A stretch of 64,000 nt of DNA from CAIZGX01 sp964385405 (lineage in GTDB: Bacteria; Bacteroidota; Bacteroidia; Flavobacteriales_D; Sanyastnellaceae), in NCBI GenBank assembly GCA_964385405.1, contig CAYLOT010000002.1:1-64000 (forward strand), read 5' to 3'. The position numbers and the translations under genes were made by a program. Shown one piece after another: positions 15,825-25,340 of the stretch. The notes under the pieces were generated by a model. That model saw nothing but the letters and a program-made list of their open reading frames with translations. It was not told the origin of the DNA and ran no database searches. Positions within the stretch are counted from its first letter, which is position 1, and each line of letters begins with the position of its first letter.

Positions 15825-18725
15825 ATGAAAAAAATCTACGTTTTAGCTTTTGCAATGGTGAGTTTCGCTGCTGCAACTGCACAGACCTTTACAGCGGGAA
15901 CGTTACCAGGGTCTTATTACAGCGGGGGAGTTACAGGCGTCTGGGATATGAACAATGATGGTCTTAATGACATCGTCGTAATGGACCAAAGTAAAACACT
16001 TCGCATTTTGTATCAACAACAGAACGGATCTTTCACTCAAGTGAATACCGGGACTCAATTGGGTTCTTCTCAATGGGGCATGACCGTTGCTGACATTGAT
16101 AACGATGGATATGGAGACGTTGTTTCCGGAGGTGCTTACGACAATTTGCGTATGTACAACATAGACGCAAACGGCACGGCTGTCGTTACAGATATGCCGG
16201 TAAGCATATTTACACAGGCTGTTACGCTCGGTGATATGGATAATGATGGATGGTTAGATTTCTTCGCTTGTCATGACGATGGTCCTTCGAATATGTGGAG
16301 AAACGACGGCACGGGTAACTTGATTCACAAGAATACCATTATGACTGATGCTGCTGGAAACACCGTTTTGGATTACAACTTATATCCAGGAAACTATCCA
16401 GGAACAAATGACCCATTAATGTCTGGTAATTACGGAAACGAGTTTTCTGACTTTGACCGCGATGGAGATTTGGACTTATTGGTGGCAAAGTGTCGTCAGG
16501 CTTCCAATGATCCATTGGATAAGCGTCGCACCAACTTGCTTTTCGTTAACGACGGAAATAACGTGTTTCACGAAGATGCAGCTGCACGCGGATTAGTTAA
16601 TCTTCAACAGTCTTGGACTGCAACTTTCGGAGATATAGATAACGATGGCGATTTCGATTGCATGATGACTACGCACAGCAGTACTTTGAAGTTATACGAG
16701 AACAACGGTCTTGGATACTTCACAGATATCACAGCGGGTTCAGGATTGCAAAACATATCAGGATTCTTCATGCAAGGGCAGATGACTGATTTCGATAACG
16801 ATGGATTCATAGACATCATTTATGCTGGTGGTGCTTTCGGATACTTACGCAACAATGGTAATCACACGTTTACCGCTCAAACGAACGCTTTCAATAACCC
16901 ACAAACCATGCACGGTTTTGGATTGGGGGATTTAAATAACGATGGTTTCGTTGACGTATACGCTGGTTATGGTAACGCCAATGGTTATGTTACACCAAGT
17001 AACGTTGCTGACCGTCTTCAAATTAACGGTGGAAATAACAACCACTGGGTTGGCTTCCATTTAGAAGGGGTGATTTCTAACAAAAATGCAGTTGGTGCTG
17101 TAGTCGAAATTCACGGTCCTTGGGGAACACAAGTTCGTGAAGTTCGGTCTGGAGTTAGCTATGGTATTACTAACTCTAATATCTTGAATTTTGGTATTGG
17201 TACTAATACTTCAATTGACTATGCTATCATTCACTGGCCTGCGGGAGGTACACTTGTTATTCCTAATCCAGGTGTAGATCAATACCACAATATCGTGGAA
17301 GTTGATTGTACTGCACCTCAGGCTTCAATTTCTGCAAGCGGAAATACACAATTGTGTGTGGGGCAGTCTATTGATTTATCAATTTCGACTTTCGGAAGCA
17401 GCTTCATTTGGAGCAATGGTGAAACTGCAAGCACAATCACTGTTTCTGAGCCAGGTTTGTATACCGCTATCGCATACGATGCCAATGGATGTGCGGCGCA
17501 CTCAAATGCCATCACGGTAGAAGTGAATTCAGATATTCAAACTCCAACGGTTACAATTGAAGGCGCGTTGGATTTCTGTGAAGGCTCTTCAGTTCAGTTG
17601 ACAGCTTCAGAAGGAGCTAGTTATTTATGGAGCAATGGTGAGTTAACTCAAACAATCAATGCTTCATTACCGGGTGAATATTCGGTTCAAGTAGAAGGCG
17701 GTTGCGGTTTCGCTACCTCTGACATAACTACGGTTGTTGTTTATGATGCACCAGCAGTCCCAACGGCAATTGATGTTACAATCGGTGAAACAGGTGTGAC
17801 AGCTGAACTTACAGCTGCTGGATCCAACTTGTTGTGGTACGATGTTGCAACGGGGGGATCTCCTATCGGAACTGGCGCATCATTCACTACTCCAACTATC
17901 ACGGCTTCTCCAACTTCGTTCTGGGTTGAAGATGTTGCGACTTTCGGCGGAGCAGTTGGTGTTGGAGGAAAAGATGTGAACGATGCTGCAAACGGAGCGT
18001 ATTTCGCAAACACGCCTACTAATTTCAACAAGTTTGATGCGTTAGAAGATGTCATTATCGACAGCGTGTTGGTATACTCAAACGCTGCTGGCGTTCGTAC
18101 CATTCAAGTGGTAGATGCTAACTTGTCGGTTATTGCTACTGCGGATATAAACATTCCAAATGGAGATTCTTATATCACACTTAACTTCTTTGTCCCAGCC
18201 GGGACAGGCTATGGTTTGCGCACAAGTACGGGTAACCCTGGATTGTGGAGAGATCGTAATATCACTGTTCCAACCCCATATCAGTATCCATATGATGTAA
18301 ACGGGTTAATCAGTATCACAGGTACAACAGTTACAAATGCAAACCAAAATCAAGATGGAGATAACTACTATTATTTCTTCTACGATTGGCATGCTCACAC
18401 ACCTTCTTTCGACTGTCCTAGTCCAAGAGAAGAGGTGGTTGTTACTGTAGTTGGAGTTGAAGAATTGGAATCGATTTCTAACGTAGTGGTATTCCCAAAT
18501 CCTGCGACTGACCACTTGACTGTTCGTCTGAACAGTACAAAAGGAGGTGCAATGAATGTTAATCTTATCGATGCAGTAGGTAAAATGGTTCAAGCGAATC
18601 AAGTTACTGTAAGCACAGGTACTCAAAACATTGAGCTTAACCTTAACGGTATTGCTCCTGGTATCTATGAATTGCAAATGGTGAAAGATGGTAAAGCATC
18701 ATCTTCACGTATCGTAATTCGCTAA
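15825..18725 (+). CDS. T9SS-exported FG-GAP/VCBS repeat protein with ASPIC/UnbV domain
   Basis: The 966-residue protein starts with a signal peptide (cleavage near AAATAQT, residue 20). Residues about 40-390 carry repeated calcium-loop-like FG-GAP/VCBS motifs of the form DxDNDGxxD (for example DIDNDGYGD, DMDNDGWLD, DFDNDGFID), the pattern of seven-bladed propellers. Residues about 400-490 match an ASPIC/UnbV domain (VREVRSGVSYG, IDYAIIHWPAGG). Ig-like segments around 495-650 carry the IWSNGE/LWSNGE pattern. The end (about 885-966) is a type-A T9SS sorting domain with VVFPNPATDHLTV and GIYELQMVKDGK. It is predicted to be exported and attached at the cell surface. The ligand is unknown; a terminator follows directly. 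Confidence 0.85.
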   Translation: MKKIYVLAFAMVSFAAATAQTFTAGTLPGSYYSGGVTGVWDMNNDGLNDIVVMDQSKTLRILYQQQNGSFTQVNTGTQLGSSQWGMTVADIDNDGYGDVVSGGAYDNLRMYNIDANGTAVVTDMPVSIFTQAVTLGDMDNDGWLDFFACHDDGPSNMWRNDGTGNLIHKNTIMTDAAGNTVLDYNLYPGNYPGTNDPLMSGNYGNEFSDFDRDGDLDLLVAKCRQASNDPLDKRRTNLLFVNDGNNVFHEDAAARGLVNLQQSWTATFGDIDNDGDFDCMMTTHSSTLKLYENNGLGYFTDITAGSGLQNISGFFMQGQMTDFDNDGFIDIIYAGGAFGYLRNNGNHTFTAQTNAFNNPQTMHGFGLGDLNNDGFVDVYAGYGNANGYVTPSNVADRLQINGGNNNHWVGFHLEGVISNKNAVGAVVEIHGPWGTQVREVRSGVSYGITNSNILNFGIGTNTSIDYAIIHWPAGGTLVIPNPGVDQYHNIVEVDCTAPQASISASGNTQLCVGQSIDLSISTFGSSFIWSNGETASTITVSEPGLYTAIAYDANGCAAHSNAITVEVNSDIQTPTVTIEGALDFCEGSSVQLTASEGASYLWSNGELTQTINASLPGEYSVQVEGGCGFATSDITTVVVYDAPAVPTAIDVTIGETGVTAELTAAGSNLLWYDVATGGSPIGTGASFTTPTITASPTSFWVEDVATFGGAVGVGGKDVNDAANGAYFANTPTNFNKFDALEDVIIDSVLVYSNAAGVRTIQVVDANLSVIATADINIPNGDSYITLNFFVPAGTGYGLRTSTGNPGLWRDRNITVPTPYQYPYDVNGLISITGTTVTNANQNQDGDNYYYFFYDWHAHTPSFDCPSPREEVVVTVVGVEELESISNVVVFPNPATDHLTVRLNSTKGGAMNVNLIDAVGKMVQANQVTVSTGTQNIELNLNGIAPGIYELQMVKDGKASSSRIVIR

Positions 18726-18743
18726 GAGACTTTTTAGCAGAGG

Positions 18744-18775
18744 AAAAGGGGTCGAGTAATCGGCCCCTTTTTTAT
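18744..18775 (+). terminator. Intrinsic terminator after the FG-GAP gene
   Basis: A 12-base-pair stem (left arm AAAAGGGGTCGA, right arm TCGGCCCCTTTT with one G-T pair, loop GTAA) is followed by further T residues. It lies 18 bases after the stop codon and separates this gene from htpG. Confidence 0.85.
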
Positions 18776-18776
18776 T

Positions 18777-18820
18777 TGTCAGTGTTCGCTGACAGGTTGT
18801 CGGAATGCCGCGCATGGCAT
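18777..18820 (+). promoter_or_regulatory. Two small inverted repeats upstream of htpG
   Basis: TGTCAG (18777-18782) is inverted as CTGACA (18789-18794), and ATGCC (18805-18809) is inverted as GGCAT (18816-18820). Both have six-base loops or spacers and lie between the upstream terminator and the htpG start at 18855. They could be a protein-binding operator or leader hairpins for a heat-shock gene. Function is inference only. Confidence 0.3.
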
Positions 18821-18854
18821 ATTGCTTGAAAAGGCAGGCGAAAATTATCAAACT

Positions 18855-20735
18855 ATGAGACAAGGAAATATTTCAGTTCAAACCGAAAACATTTTTCCCA
18901 TTATTAAGAAATTCTTGTATTCAGATCATGAGATCTTTTTACGCGAGTTAGTGAGTAACGCAGTAGATGCGTGTCAAAAATCAAAAACATTAGGTAGCCT
19001 CGGAGAACTTAAAGAAGGTGCAGAGAACTACAGAGTTGAAGTTATCTTGAATGAAACAGACAAGACCATCACCATTCGCGACAATGGGGTGGGGATGTCT
19101 GAAGAGGAAGTCGATAAGTACATTAACCAAATCGCTTTCAGCGGTGCGGAAGAATTCGTAAGTAAATACAAAGACGCACAAATCATAGGTCACTTCGGAT
19201 TAGGCTTCTATTCAGCCTTTATGGTGGCAAAGGAAGTAGAGATTATCTCGAAGTCTAGAAAAGATGCGCCTGCTGTTAAATGGGTGTGCGACGGTTCGCC
19301 AAACTTCACCATGGAGACAGTTGAGAAAGAAACCTTCGGAACGGATATCGTTCTGCATATCGCAGACGATTCAACCGAGTTTTCGGAAAAGTCGCGTCTA
19401 GAAGGCATCTTGAATAAGTATTGCCGCTTTATGCCAGTGGAAATTGTTTTCGGAACGAAAACAGAATATGTCGATGATCCAAACGGAGAGAAGGATGACA
19501 AGGGAAATGTAAAGCGTATTGAAACAACCGTTGATAACATCATTAATTCAACTACTCCGCTTTGGACAAAGAAACCAGCCGATCTTCAGCAAGAAGATTA
19601 CGATAGATTCTACCGTGAATTGTATCCATATTCCTTTGAAGATCCGTTGTTTCATATTCACGTGAACGTGGATTATCCTTTCAACTTAACAGGAATTTTA
19701 TTCTTCCCGAAGTTGAAGGCGAATATGGAAAACAACCGAAACAAAGTTCAATTGTACAGCAACCAAGTATTCATTACCGATGAAGTAAAGAACATCCTTC
19801 CCGACTTTCTTACATTGCTGCACGGTGTGGTCGATTCTCCAGACATCCCGTTAAACGTGTCACGCAGCTATTTGCAAGAGGACGGAAACGTGAAGAAAAT
19901 TTCGGCTCACATCACGAAGAAGGTTGCTGATAAGTTGAACAGCATGTTTAACGGAGATCGCAAAGATTTCGAATCGAAGTGGGATGATATCTCTGTGTTC
20001 ATTCACTATGGAATGTTGTCGGAAGAGAAGTTCAATGAGAAAGCTGTCAACTTCAATCTTTTCAAAACAACTGAAAATGAATATTTCAATTTGGAAGAAT
20101 TGAAAGCGAAGGTTGATGTGCTTCAAAAAGATAAAAGTGGAAACACTGTGGTGCTATACAGTAACGATAGCCAAGCACAAGATTCATTCATTGCTTCTGC
20201 GAAGGACCGTGGATATGTTGTGATTGAAATGAACTCGCCGTTGACGCCGCATTTGATTTCGCAGTTGGAATCGAAAGACCAGACGTTGAAGTTCAAGCGT
20301 GTAGATAGCGATGTGTTGGATAAGTTGATTGAGAAGGAGGAGAACTCTGCATCTCTTCTCACAGAAGAAGAAAAAACAGCGTTGAAGCCTTTATTCGAAG
20401 AGAATCTTGATTCAAAATCTTTCAATGTAAGTTTCGAGAACATGTCTTCAACAGAAGCTCCGGTAACCATTGTTCAAAATGAATTCATGCGTCGCATGAA
20501 GGAGCAAAGCGCTTTGGGCGGAGGAGCTATGAGTTTCTACGGAGAACTTCCAGATAGCTACACCATAGTTGTGAATTCGAACCATCCGTTAATGCAGAAG
20601 ATTAGTGCCGATAAAGAATCAGGCAAAGGACTTGCACAACAAGCGGTTCAGTTGGCTATGCTTTCGAAAGGAATTTTGAAGGGGGCTGAATTAACCAAGT
20701 TCATTCAAGCCAACTTTGAAGCACTCAACAAATAA
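18855..20735 (+). CDS. htpG: Molecular chaperone HtpG (Hsp90)
   Basis: The 626-residue cytosolic Hsp90 homologue uses ATP binding and hydrolysis to remodel client proteins. The GHKL ATPase domain shows ELVSNAVDA, IRDNGVGMS and the GHFGLGFYSAFMVA lid region; the middle domain has DIPLNVSRSYLQED, and the C-terminal dimerisation domain ends the protein. The frame is open from a TTG at 18822, but the ATG at 18855 gives the canonical start MRQGNISVQTENIF and is preferred. It stands alone between the terminator at 18744 and the LemA gene, with two small inverted repeats in its upstream region. Confidence 0.95.
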   Translation: MRQGNISVQTENIFPIIKKFLYSDHEIFLRELVSNAVDACQKSKTLGSLGELKEGAENYRVEVILNETDKTITIRDNGVGMSEEEVDKYINQIAFSGAEEFVSKYKDAQIIGHFGLGFYSAFMVAKEVEIISKSRKDAPAVKWVCDGSPNFTMETVEKETFGTDIVLHIADDSTEFSEKSRLEGILNKYCRFMPVEIVFGTKTEYVDDPNGEKDDKGNVKRIETTVDNIINSTTPLWTKKPADLQQEDYDRFYRELYPYSFEDPLFHIHVNVDYPFNLTGILFFPKLKANMENNRNKVQLYSNQVFITDEVKNILPDFLTLLHGVVDSPDIPLNVSRSYLQEDGNVKKISAHITKKVADKLNSMFNGDRKDFESKWDDISVFIHYGMLSEEKFNEKAVNFNLFKTTENEYFNLEELKAKVDVLQKDKSGNTVVLYSNDSQAQDSFIASAKDRGYVVIEMNSPLTPHLISQLESKDQTLKFKRVDSDVLDKLIEKEENSASLLTEEEKTALKPLFEENLDSKSFNVSFENMSSTEAPVTIVQNEFMRRMKEQSALGGGAMSFYGELPDSYTIVVNSNHPLMQKISADKESGKGLAQQAVQLAMLSKGILKGAELTKFIQANFEALNK

Positions 20736-20785
20736 TTTGCGTATCAAGAAAAAAAAGAACAACTTCGTTGAATAAATAAGAATAA

Positions 20786-21376
20786 ATGAAATCAAATAAA
20801 GTGTTAATTGCTCTACTCGCTGTAGTTGGAGTTATAGTTGTCGGATTCGGTATTTTCTATCTGTATGGTACAAGTGTATACAGCGGCGCAGTAGAAAAGC
20901 AGGAGGCTGTAAACGAAAAATGGGCGAATGTCCAAACGGCATATCAACGACGTGCCGACTTAGTACCTCAGTTGGTTGCTACTGTTAAGGGCGCTGCAGC
21001 GAACGAAGAGAAGATATTAACGGAAGTAACGAATGCGCGCGCAGGAATTAAGAATGCAACTACTCCAGAGGAGATTCAACAACAAGGAAGCATTATTAAT
21101 CGGAACATTCAGGTAGTTTTCGAAAAATATCCTGAAATACGAAGTACTGAAAACTTTGGAATGCTTCAAGCCCAGCTCGAAGGAACAGAGAATCAAGTGA
21201 AAACGGAACGAGACCTATACAACGAAGCTGTAAAGGAATTCAACAGTTATGTTAGAGGTTTCTGGAAGAACAAGGCGCTAGGATTGGTTGCCAACGATCC
21301 AGAAGAGTTCAAAGTTCGCAAAATGTTTGAAGCAGATGCGGGAAGTCAGAACGCTCCAAAAGTAAGTTTCGAATAA
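20786..21376 (+). CDS. LemA-family membrane protein
   Basis: The 196-residue protein has one N-terminal transmembrane segment (about residues 7-27) and an extracytoplasmic helical domain with the LemA signature VEKQEAVNEKWANVQTAYQR and DLVPQLVATVKG. The conserved C-terminal part includes AQLEGTENQVKTERDLYNEAV. LemA proteins are widespread but their biochemical role is uncertain; they are often encoded with TPM-domain proteins, exactly as here. The stop overlaps the next start by one base (TAATG), indicating translational coupling. Confidence 0.9.
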   Translation: MKSNKVLIALLAVVGVIVVGFGIFYLYGTSVYSGAVEKQEAVNEKWANVQTAYQRRADLVPQLVATVKGAAANEEKILTEVTNARAGIKNATTPEEIQQQGSIINRNIQVVFEKYPEIRSTENFGMLQAQLEGTENQVKTERDLYNEAVKEFNSYVRGFWKNKALGLVANDPEEFKVRKMFEADAGSQNAPKVSFE

Positions 21377-21801
21377 TGGCCTTTTTCTTCGAAGATGATT
21401 TCTCTCGATTAATTGAGAAATCTATTGAAGAGGCAGAGCTGCTCACTTCAGCAGAATTCAAATTGCACATTGAAGAAGTGTGCAAAGAAGATGTGCTGGA
21501 TCGAGCAGCTTTCGTTTTTTCTGAATTGGAATTGCACAAGACAGAAAAGCGCAACGCAATTCTCTTGTATGTAAGCGTGGATGATCGAAGGGTCTCTATT
21601 CTTGCAGATGGTGGTGCTAAAGCCCACTTGTCTGAACAATTTCTTTCAGAAACACTCTCTACATTAATCAAAGATTTTAAATCAAATCAATACGCAAAAG
21701 GAATAGGAAACTGTTTCATGAATATAGCGTTAGCTTTAAAATCACATTTCCCTTATCAAGAAAATGACATCAATGAAATTAGCAATACAGTTAGCCGTTA
21801 A
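21376..21801 (+). CDS. TPM-domain protein, cytoplasmic type
   Basis: This 141-residue protein is a short TPM-domain (TPM_phosphatase) homologue without a signal peptide. The visible core runs from FSRLIEKSIEEAELLTSAEFKLHIE through KRNAILLYVSVDDRRVSILAD to a C-terminal helix. It is the second gene of the LemA/TPM/TPM unit. Its 3' end overlaps the start of the next TPM gene by 29-38 bases, depending on the start used. Phosphatase activity has been reported for plant TPM relatives; for bacterial proteins the role is uncertain, so no reaction is assigned. Confidence 0.75.
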   Translation: MAFFFEDDFSRLIEKSIEEAELLTSAEFKLHIEEVCKEDVLDRAAFVFSELELHKTEKRNAILLYVSVDDRRVSILADGGAKAHLSEQFLSETLSTLIKDFKSNQYAKGIGNCFMNIALALKSHFPYQENDINEISNTVSR

Positions 21802-22615
21802 GTTCTTTGTTGTCGTTGTCTTTCTTGGATTTTATTCCAACATACAAGCACAAGATTGTTTTCCTCAAAAAAATGAGCGAAGATTAGTTTACGACGGTGC
21901 AGGCATGTTGGCTGCAAATGAAGTCCAGTTGTTGGAAGACAGTTTGCAGAATTTAGCCCGTACGACCGGTACCCAAATCGTTGTGGTTATTGTGGAAGAC
22001 TTATGCGGATTTGAACCTTATGCCTTCGCTACAAAACTGGGAGAGCAGTGGGGAGTTGGACAAGCCAAACAAGACAACGGGATTGTCTTCCTCATTAAAC
22101 CAAAGCAGGCATCATCGAAAGGTGAAGCATTCATTGCCGTAGGAAGAGGATTGCACGGAACCATTCCAGATGCGGTGTCTTATACCATTGTTGAAAATGA
22201 ATTTATTCCTTTAGCAAAGCAGAAAAAATATTTTGAAGGAATTGCTAAGAGTGTTCAGATTTTATCAGATTTATCGCGCGGGAAATATCCAGCAAGCGAA
22301 TACGCTCCTGAAAAGAAAAGCAACAAAGGAGGAATTCTTGGAGCAGTCATTTTTTTTCTAATCATAGCAGGTGTATTTCTATTTTTTAAGGTGAAAAGTA
22401 CACGCCAATTTGCACGAACGAACAACCTCGGTTTTTGGGCGGCATGGGCTTTACTTGCTTCGATGAACACCCGTCACTCAGGCTATTACAATTCGTTCCG
22501 CGGGGGAAGCGGAGGATTCGGCGGTTGGGGCGGTGGAAGCTCTAGTGGTGGCGGTGGATTCGGAGGATTTGGAGGAGGAAGTTTTGGAGGAGGTGGTGCT
22601 GGCGGTTCCTGGTAA
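21773..22615 (+). CDS. TPM-domain membrane protein with Gly-rich C-terminus (YgcG-like)
   Basis: The 280-residue protein has a signal peptide (MKLAIQLAVKFF to NIQAQ), a TPM domain (about residues 30-170; LARTTGTQIVVVIVEDLCG, VGRGLHGTIPD), a transmembrane helix (about 185-205) and an extreme Gly/Ser-rich tail ending GGAGGSW, typical of YgcG-like proteins. An in-frame ATG at 21764 is also possible, but Met at 21773 gives a better signal peptide with Lys at position 2. The TPM domain would face the periplasm and the Gly-rich tail the cytoplasm, or the reverse; topology is inferred. It completes the LemA/TPM/TPM unit. Confidence 0.82.
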   Translation: MKLAIQLAVKFFVVVVFLGFYSNIQAQDCFPQKNERRLVYDGAGMLAANEVQLLEDSLQNLARTTGTQIVVVIVEDLCGFEPYAFATKLGEQWGVGQAKQDNGIVFLIKPKQASSKGEAFIAVGRGLHGTIPDAVSYTIVENEFIPLAKQKKYFEGIAKSVQILSDLSRGKYPASEYAPEKKSNKGGILGAVIFFLIIAGVFLFFKVKSTRQFARTNNLGFWAAWALLASMNTRHSGYYNSFRGGSGGFGGWGGGSSSGGGGFGGFGGGSFGGGGAGGSW

Positions 22616-22640
22616 TCTTGAATTAATCTATCTTCGTGAA

Positions 22641-22943
22641 ATGAAGCTGAAAGTAAGAACATCGTTAGCGGGAGCACTACTTGTGCTTTTTGCTGTTGCT
22701 CTTTCATTTCAAACAATTCATCAGTACACCGAGCATCAATTTGGACAAGTTTCTGATCATGAGGATGAAGGTGATCAATGCGAGTATTGTGCAATCAAAG
22801 CGTTGCCTTTTTTACCTGTAGAGATTCTGGAAATTTCATTTAGGTCTGAAGTTTTTTTATCCGAGGAAAATGATTTTTATAAATCGCCATTTTCAGATTT
22901 AGTTTGTGTAGAGCAATTAGGCAGAGGTCCGCCGATAGGATAA
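22641..22943 (+). CDS. Small Cys/His-containing membrane protein, DUF2946-like
   Basis: This 100-residue protein has an N-terminal hydrophobic segment (residues about 8-24), then His/Asp/Glu-rich sequence with HQYTEHQ, DHEDEGDQ and a CEYC motif, and ends in RGPPIG. The layout (membrane segment, Cys-x-x-Cys, terminal PP) resembles DUF2946-type proteins that occur in metal-transport loci; this similarity is by pattern only. An open frame extends upstream to 22533 inside the Gly-rich tail of the previous gene and is rejected because the ATG at 22641 starts a clean signal-like sequence. It lies 38 bases before the TonB receptor gene, suggesting a joint role in metal handling. Confidence 0.55.
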   Translation: MKLKVRTSLAGALLVLFAVALSFQTIHQYTEHQFGQVSDHEDEGDQCEYCAIKALPFLPVEILEISFRSEVFLSEENDFYKSPFSDLVCVEQLGRGPPIG

Positions 22944-22981
22944 TCGATAGTTCTATTCGAGATAATCCTTAATTGTTTTCA

Positions 22982-25327
22982 ATGCGTTTAATCATACTTA
23001 TTCTCTTATTGGGAGTGAGCTGTTCGTCGCATGCTCAACTACATGGTTTTGTGGTTGACGCTTCGACTCAGCTGCCTATTCCGCATGCGCATGTCGAAAT
23101 ACATGAGCTTAGTGCCGAGTTCTCAACTGACGGTAAAGGATATTTTATTTTCGATAAAATTCCAGTTGGTAAATATCATTTGCATGTGTTGAAGGACAAT
23201 TACGCAGCGAAGCTTTTCGACTTCACCGTAGAGCACGATTCCATCACAACCTTGCGTATTGAATTGCGTCCTTCAAATTTTCAATTGAATGAAATTGTCA
23301 TTGAAGACGGAACTTCAAAAGTAGAAGTGCGAAGGTCTTCGCAGGCTATGGTTTCGCTTTCAGCGAAAGAACTTACGCTGGCAAATGGACTTACTCTTTC
23401 CGATAAACTGAAATCACAGCCCGGTATTTCTTCCATTTCAACTGGAGCAGGAATGAGCAAGCCACAAATTCGTGCCTATTCGGGTTCGCGCTGTTTCATT
23501 CAAGATTTAGGGATGAAGCACGAGGCCCAGCAATGGGGAAGTGATCACGGGCTTGAAATTGATCCCTTCCAGATTGAAAGCATTGAATGGCGAAAAGGAG
23601 CAGGGAATGTCGTGTATGGTTCAGATGCCATTGGGGGCGTTCTTTCCATACGACTACCCGAAGTTCCGAAAGAAGGTGTACACGGAAACATTGGCTCCAT
23701 CTTCCAATTGAACAACAACACCATTGGAAATTCAGCTCAAATTTCTATTCGAAAAAACAAAAATTACTTGAAGTTTCGAAGCACAGTGATGAATTATGGC
23801 GACATGCAATTGCCTGCCGATTCGTTCACTTATTTACGGAGGATTTATCCGATTGCAGAAGGTGTTTTACAGAACACCGCAGGAAAAGATTTGCACGAGC
23901 AATTCGTATTCGGAAGACTACTTCCCAAGGGTAAAATTCAGTTGTCGCAGAGTTTGTATTCGCAAGAAGCAGGGATGTTCGTAGGTGCTATCGGAGTGCC
24001 TACCGTGGGCAGCGTTCAGAGCGATGGAGATTCGCGAAATGTCGGTTTTCCAAGTGTGTCTTTGCGACATTTTAAATCGGCGCTGCATTTTTCTTCCAAC
24101 ACGAAATGGGGATGGTTCGAGACGAACGCAGGAGTGCAAGAGAATCGAAGGCAAGAGTTTATTCTTCCGCGAAGAGAGGGCTTCCAACCCATACCGAATT
24201 ACAACGTCGCGCACGATTTGCGTTTGCGTTCAGCGCAGATCAATTCTTTTTTACGAATGACTTCAAAGGAAGGAACCAAGAGGTTGGTTGGATTGTTTTC
24301 AGAATTGCTTCAGCATTCGCGAGGAGGATACGATTTCCTTTTGCCGAATTATTCGGGTGTTCAGAATGCGGTTTATTATCAAAAGAACTATTCTCTTCAA
24401 CACAGAAAAAAAGAATCCTTTCGAACTGTTGGAGTGCGATTGGAGCAGGGAAGAATGCATAATGAATCTTTCCTTTTTCCTGTGTATGTTTCGCCCGATA
24501 GCATTGGAACCTATTATGTTCGGGCGAATGAGGTTACACGAAATTTTTCAGGGTGGTCGTTCGAAATTGGAGATGCCGTTGCAATTAAGGAAGGGCAGTC
24601 TTTGAAGTACAGCATTCAACGCGTTTGGCGCATGCCTAATGCCGCTGAGTTGTTCATTAACGGCGTTCATCACGGCACCTTCCGCCACGAGAAAGGAAAT
24701 TCGCAATTGAATCCGGAAGTTGGCTATATATTCGATGCCGCGCATGAACTGCAAACCGAAAAATTCCGATTGTCGTTGGCGGGGTATGCGCATTATTTCT
24801 CCAACTACATTTTTCTTCGTGCTTCATCGAGTTATTCAGAATTGCCAGACGGAGGACAGGTTCATGTTTATGCGCAAGATCGTGCGCTGTTTTCAGGAGG
24901 TGAAATGAAAAGTGAATTTCAATTGAATAAGCGAACCAAGTTGGAATGGACCGCGCAATCGGTGTTTTCGTATTTGTTTTCATCTGGAACTGCTTCTCCA
25001 TTTACACCGCCTGTTTCATCGAGTATGGACCTTCAATATAAATTATTCGAATTGAAAAATAAGTTGAATGTTCGGTTGGAAGTTCAAGGTAATTGGGCAG
25101 CTGCGCAAAACAGAGTCGACCGCAATGAGAAAGCAACACCAGGATATCAAACACTCGATTCGAGATTGCAGGTTGAATGGAAGTTGCACGGACTATTGCT
25201 CGAAAGTAATCTTGGTGTAAACAATCTTTTCAATGCGTTGTATTACAACCACACCAGTAATTACCGGAGACTGAATCTTCCGGAAATGGGACGCAATGTA
25301 TTTATTCAAACATTAATTAAATTTTAA
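22982..25327 (+). CDS. TonB-dependent receptor, probably for a metal ion
   Basis: This 781-residue outer-membrane receptor has a signal peptide (to SSHAQ), a carboxypeptidase-regulatory-like beta-sandwich (about residues 20-105, HGFVVDASTQLPIPHAHVEI), a plug domain (KSQPGISSI, VVYGSDAIGGVLSI) and a C-terminal barrel ending in the aromatic VFIQTLIKF. The plug segment QQWGSDHGLEIDPF resembles the DHA/DHG-containing plug of ZnuD-like receptors, which suggests zinc or copper; this is inference. The start is set at ATG 22982 rather than the TTG at 22973. Neighbours are a small Cys/His protein upstream and a His-rich DUF4625 lipoprotein 13 bases downstream. Confidence 0.85.
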   Translation: MRLIILILLLGVSCSSHAQLHGFVVDASTQLPIPHAHVEIHELSAEFSTDGKGYFIFDKIPVGKYHLHVLKDNYAAKLFDFTVEHDSITTLRIELRPSNFQLNEIVIEDGTSKVEVRRSSQAMVSLSAKELTLANGLTLSDKLKSQPGISSISTGAGMSKPQIRAYSGSRCFIQDLGMKHEAQQWGSDHGLEIDPFQIESIEWRKGAGNVVYGSDAIGGVLSIRLPEVPKEGVHGNIGSIFQLNNNTIGNSAQISIRKNKNYLKFRSTVMNYGDMQLPADSFTYLRRIYPIAEGVLQNTAGKDLHEQFVFGRLLPKGKIQLSQSLYSQEAGMFVGAIGVPTVGSVQSDGDSRNVGFPSVSLRHFKSALHFSSNTKWGWFETNAGVQENRRQEFILPRREGFQPIPNYNVAHDLRLRSAQINSFLRMTSKEGTKRLVGLFSELLQHSRGGYDFLLPNYSGVQNAVYYQKNYSLQHRKKESFRTVGVRLEQGRMHNESFLFPVYVSPDSIGTYYVRANEVTRNFSGWSFEIGDAVAIKEGQSLKYSIQRVWRMPNAAELFINGVHHGTFRHEKGNSQLNPEVGYIFDAAHELQTEKFRLSLAGYAHYFSNYIFLRASSSYSELPDGGQVHVYAQDRALFSGGEMKSEFQLNKRTKLEWTAQSVFSYLFSSGTASPFTPPVSSSMDLQYKLFELKNKLNVRLEVQGNWAAAQNRVDRNEKATPGYQTLDSRLQVEWKLHGLLLESNLGVNNLFNALYYNHTSNYRRLNLPEMGRNVFIQTLIKF

Positions 25328-25340
25328 AAATCAAATCAAA

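Noticed and set aside
16564..16572. TGTTTCACG, a parS half-site in the FG-GAP gene
   Set aside because: The second arm of the palindrome is absent and the site is within coding sequence; a single 9-mer match is expected by chance.
22533..22640. N-terminal extension of the small Cys/His protein
   Set aside because: It is read out of frame from the Gly-codon-rich tail of the TPM gene (runs of Glu/Val), and the ATG at 22641 starts a normal hydrophobic leader.
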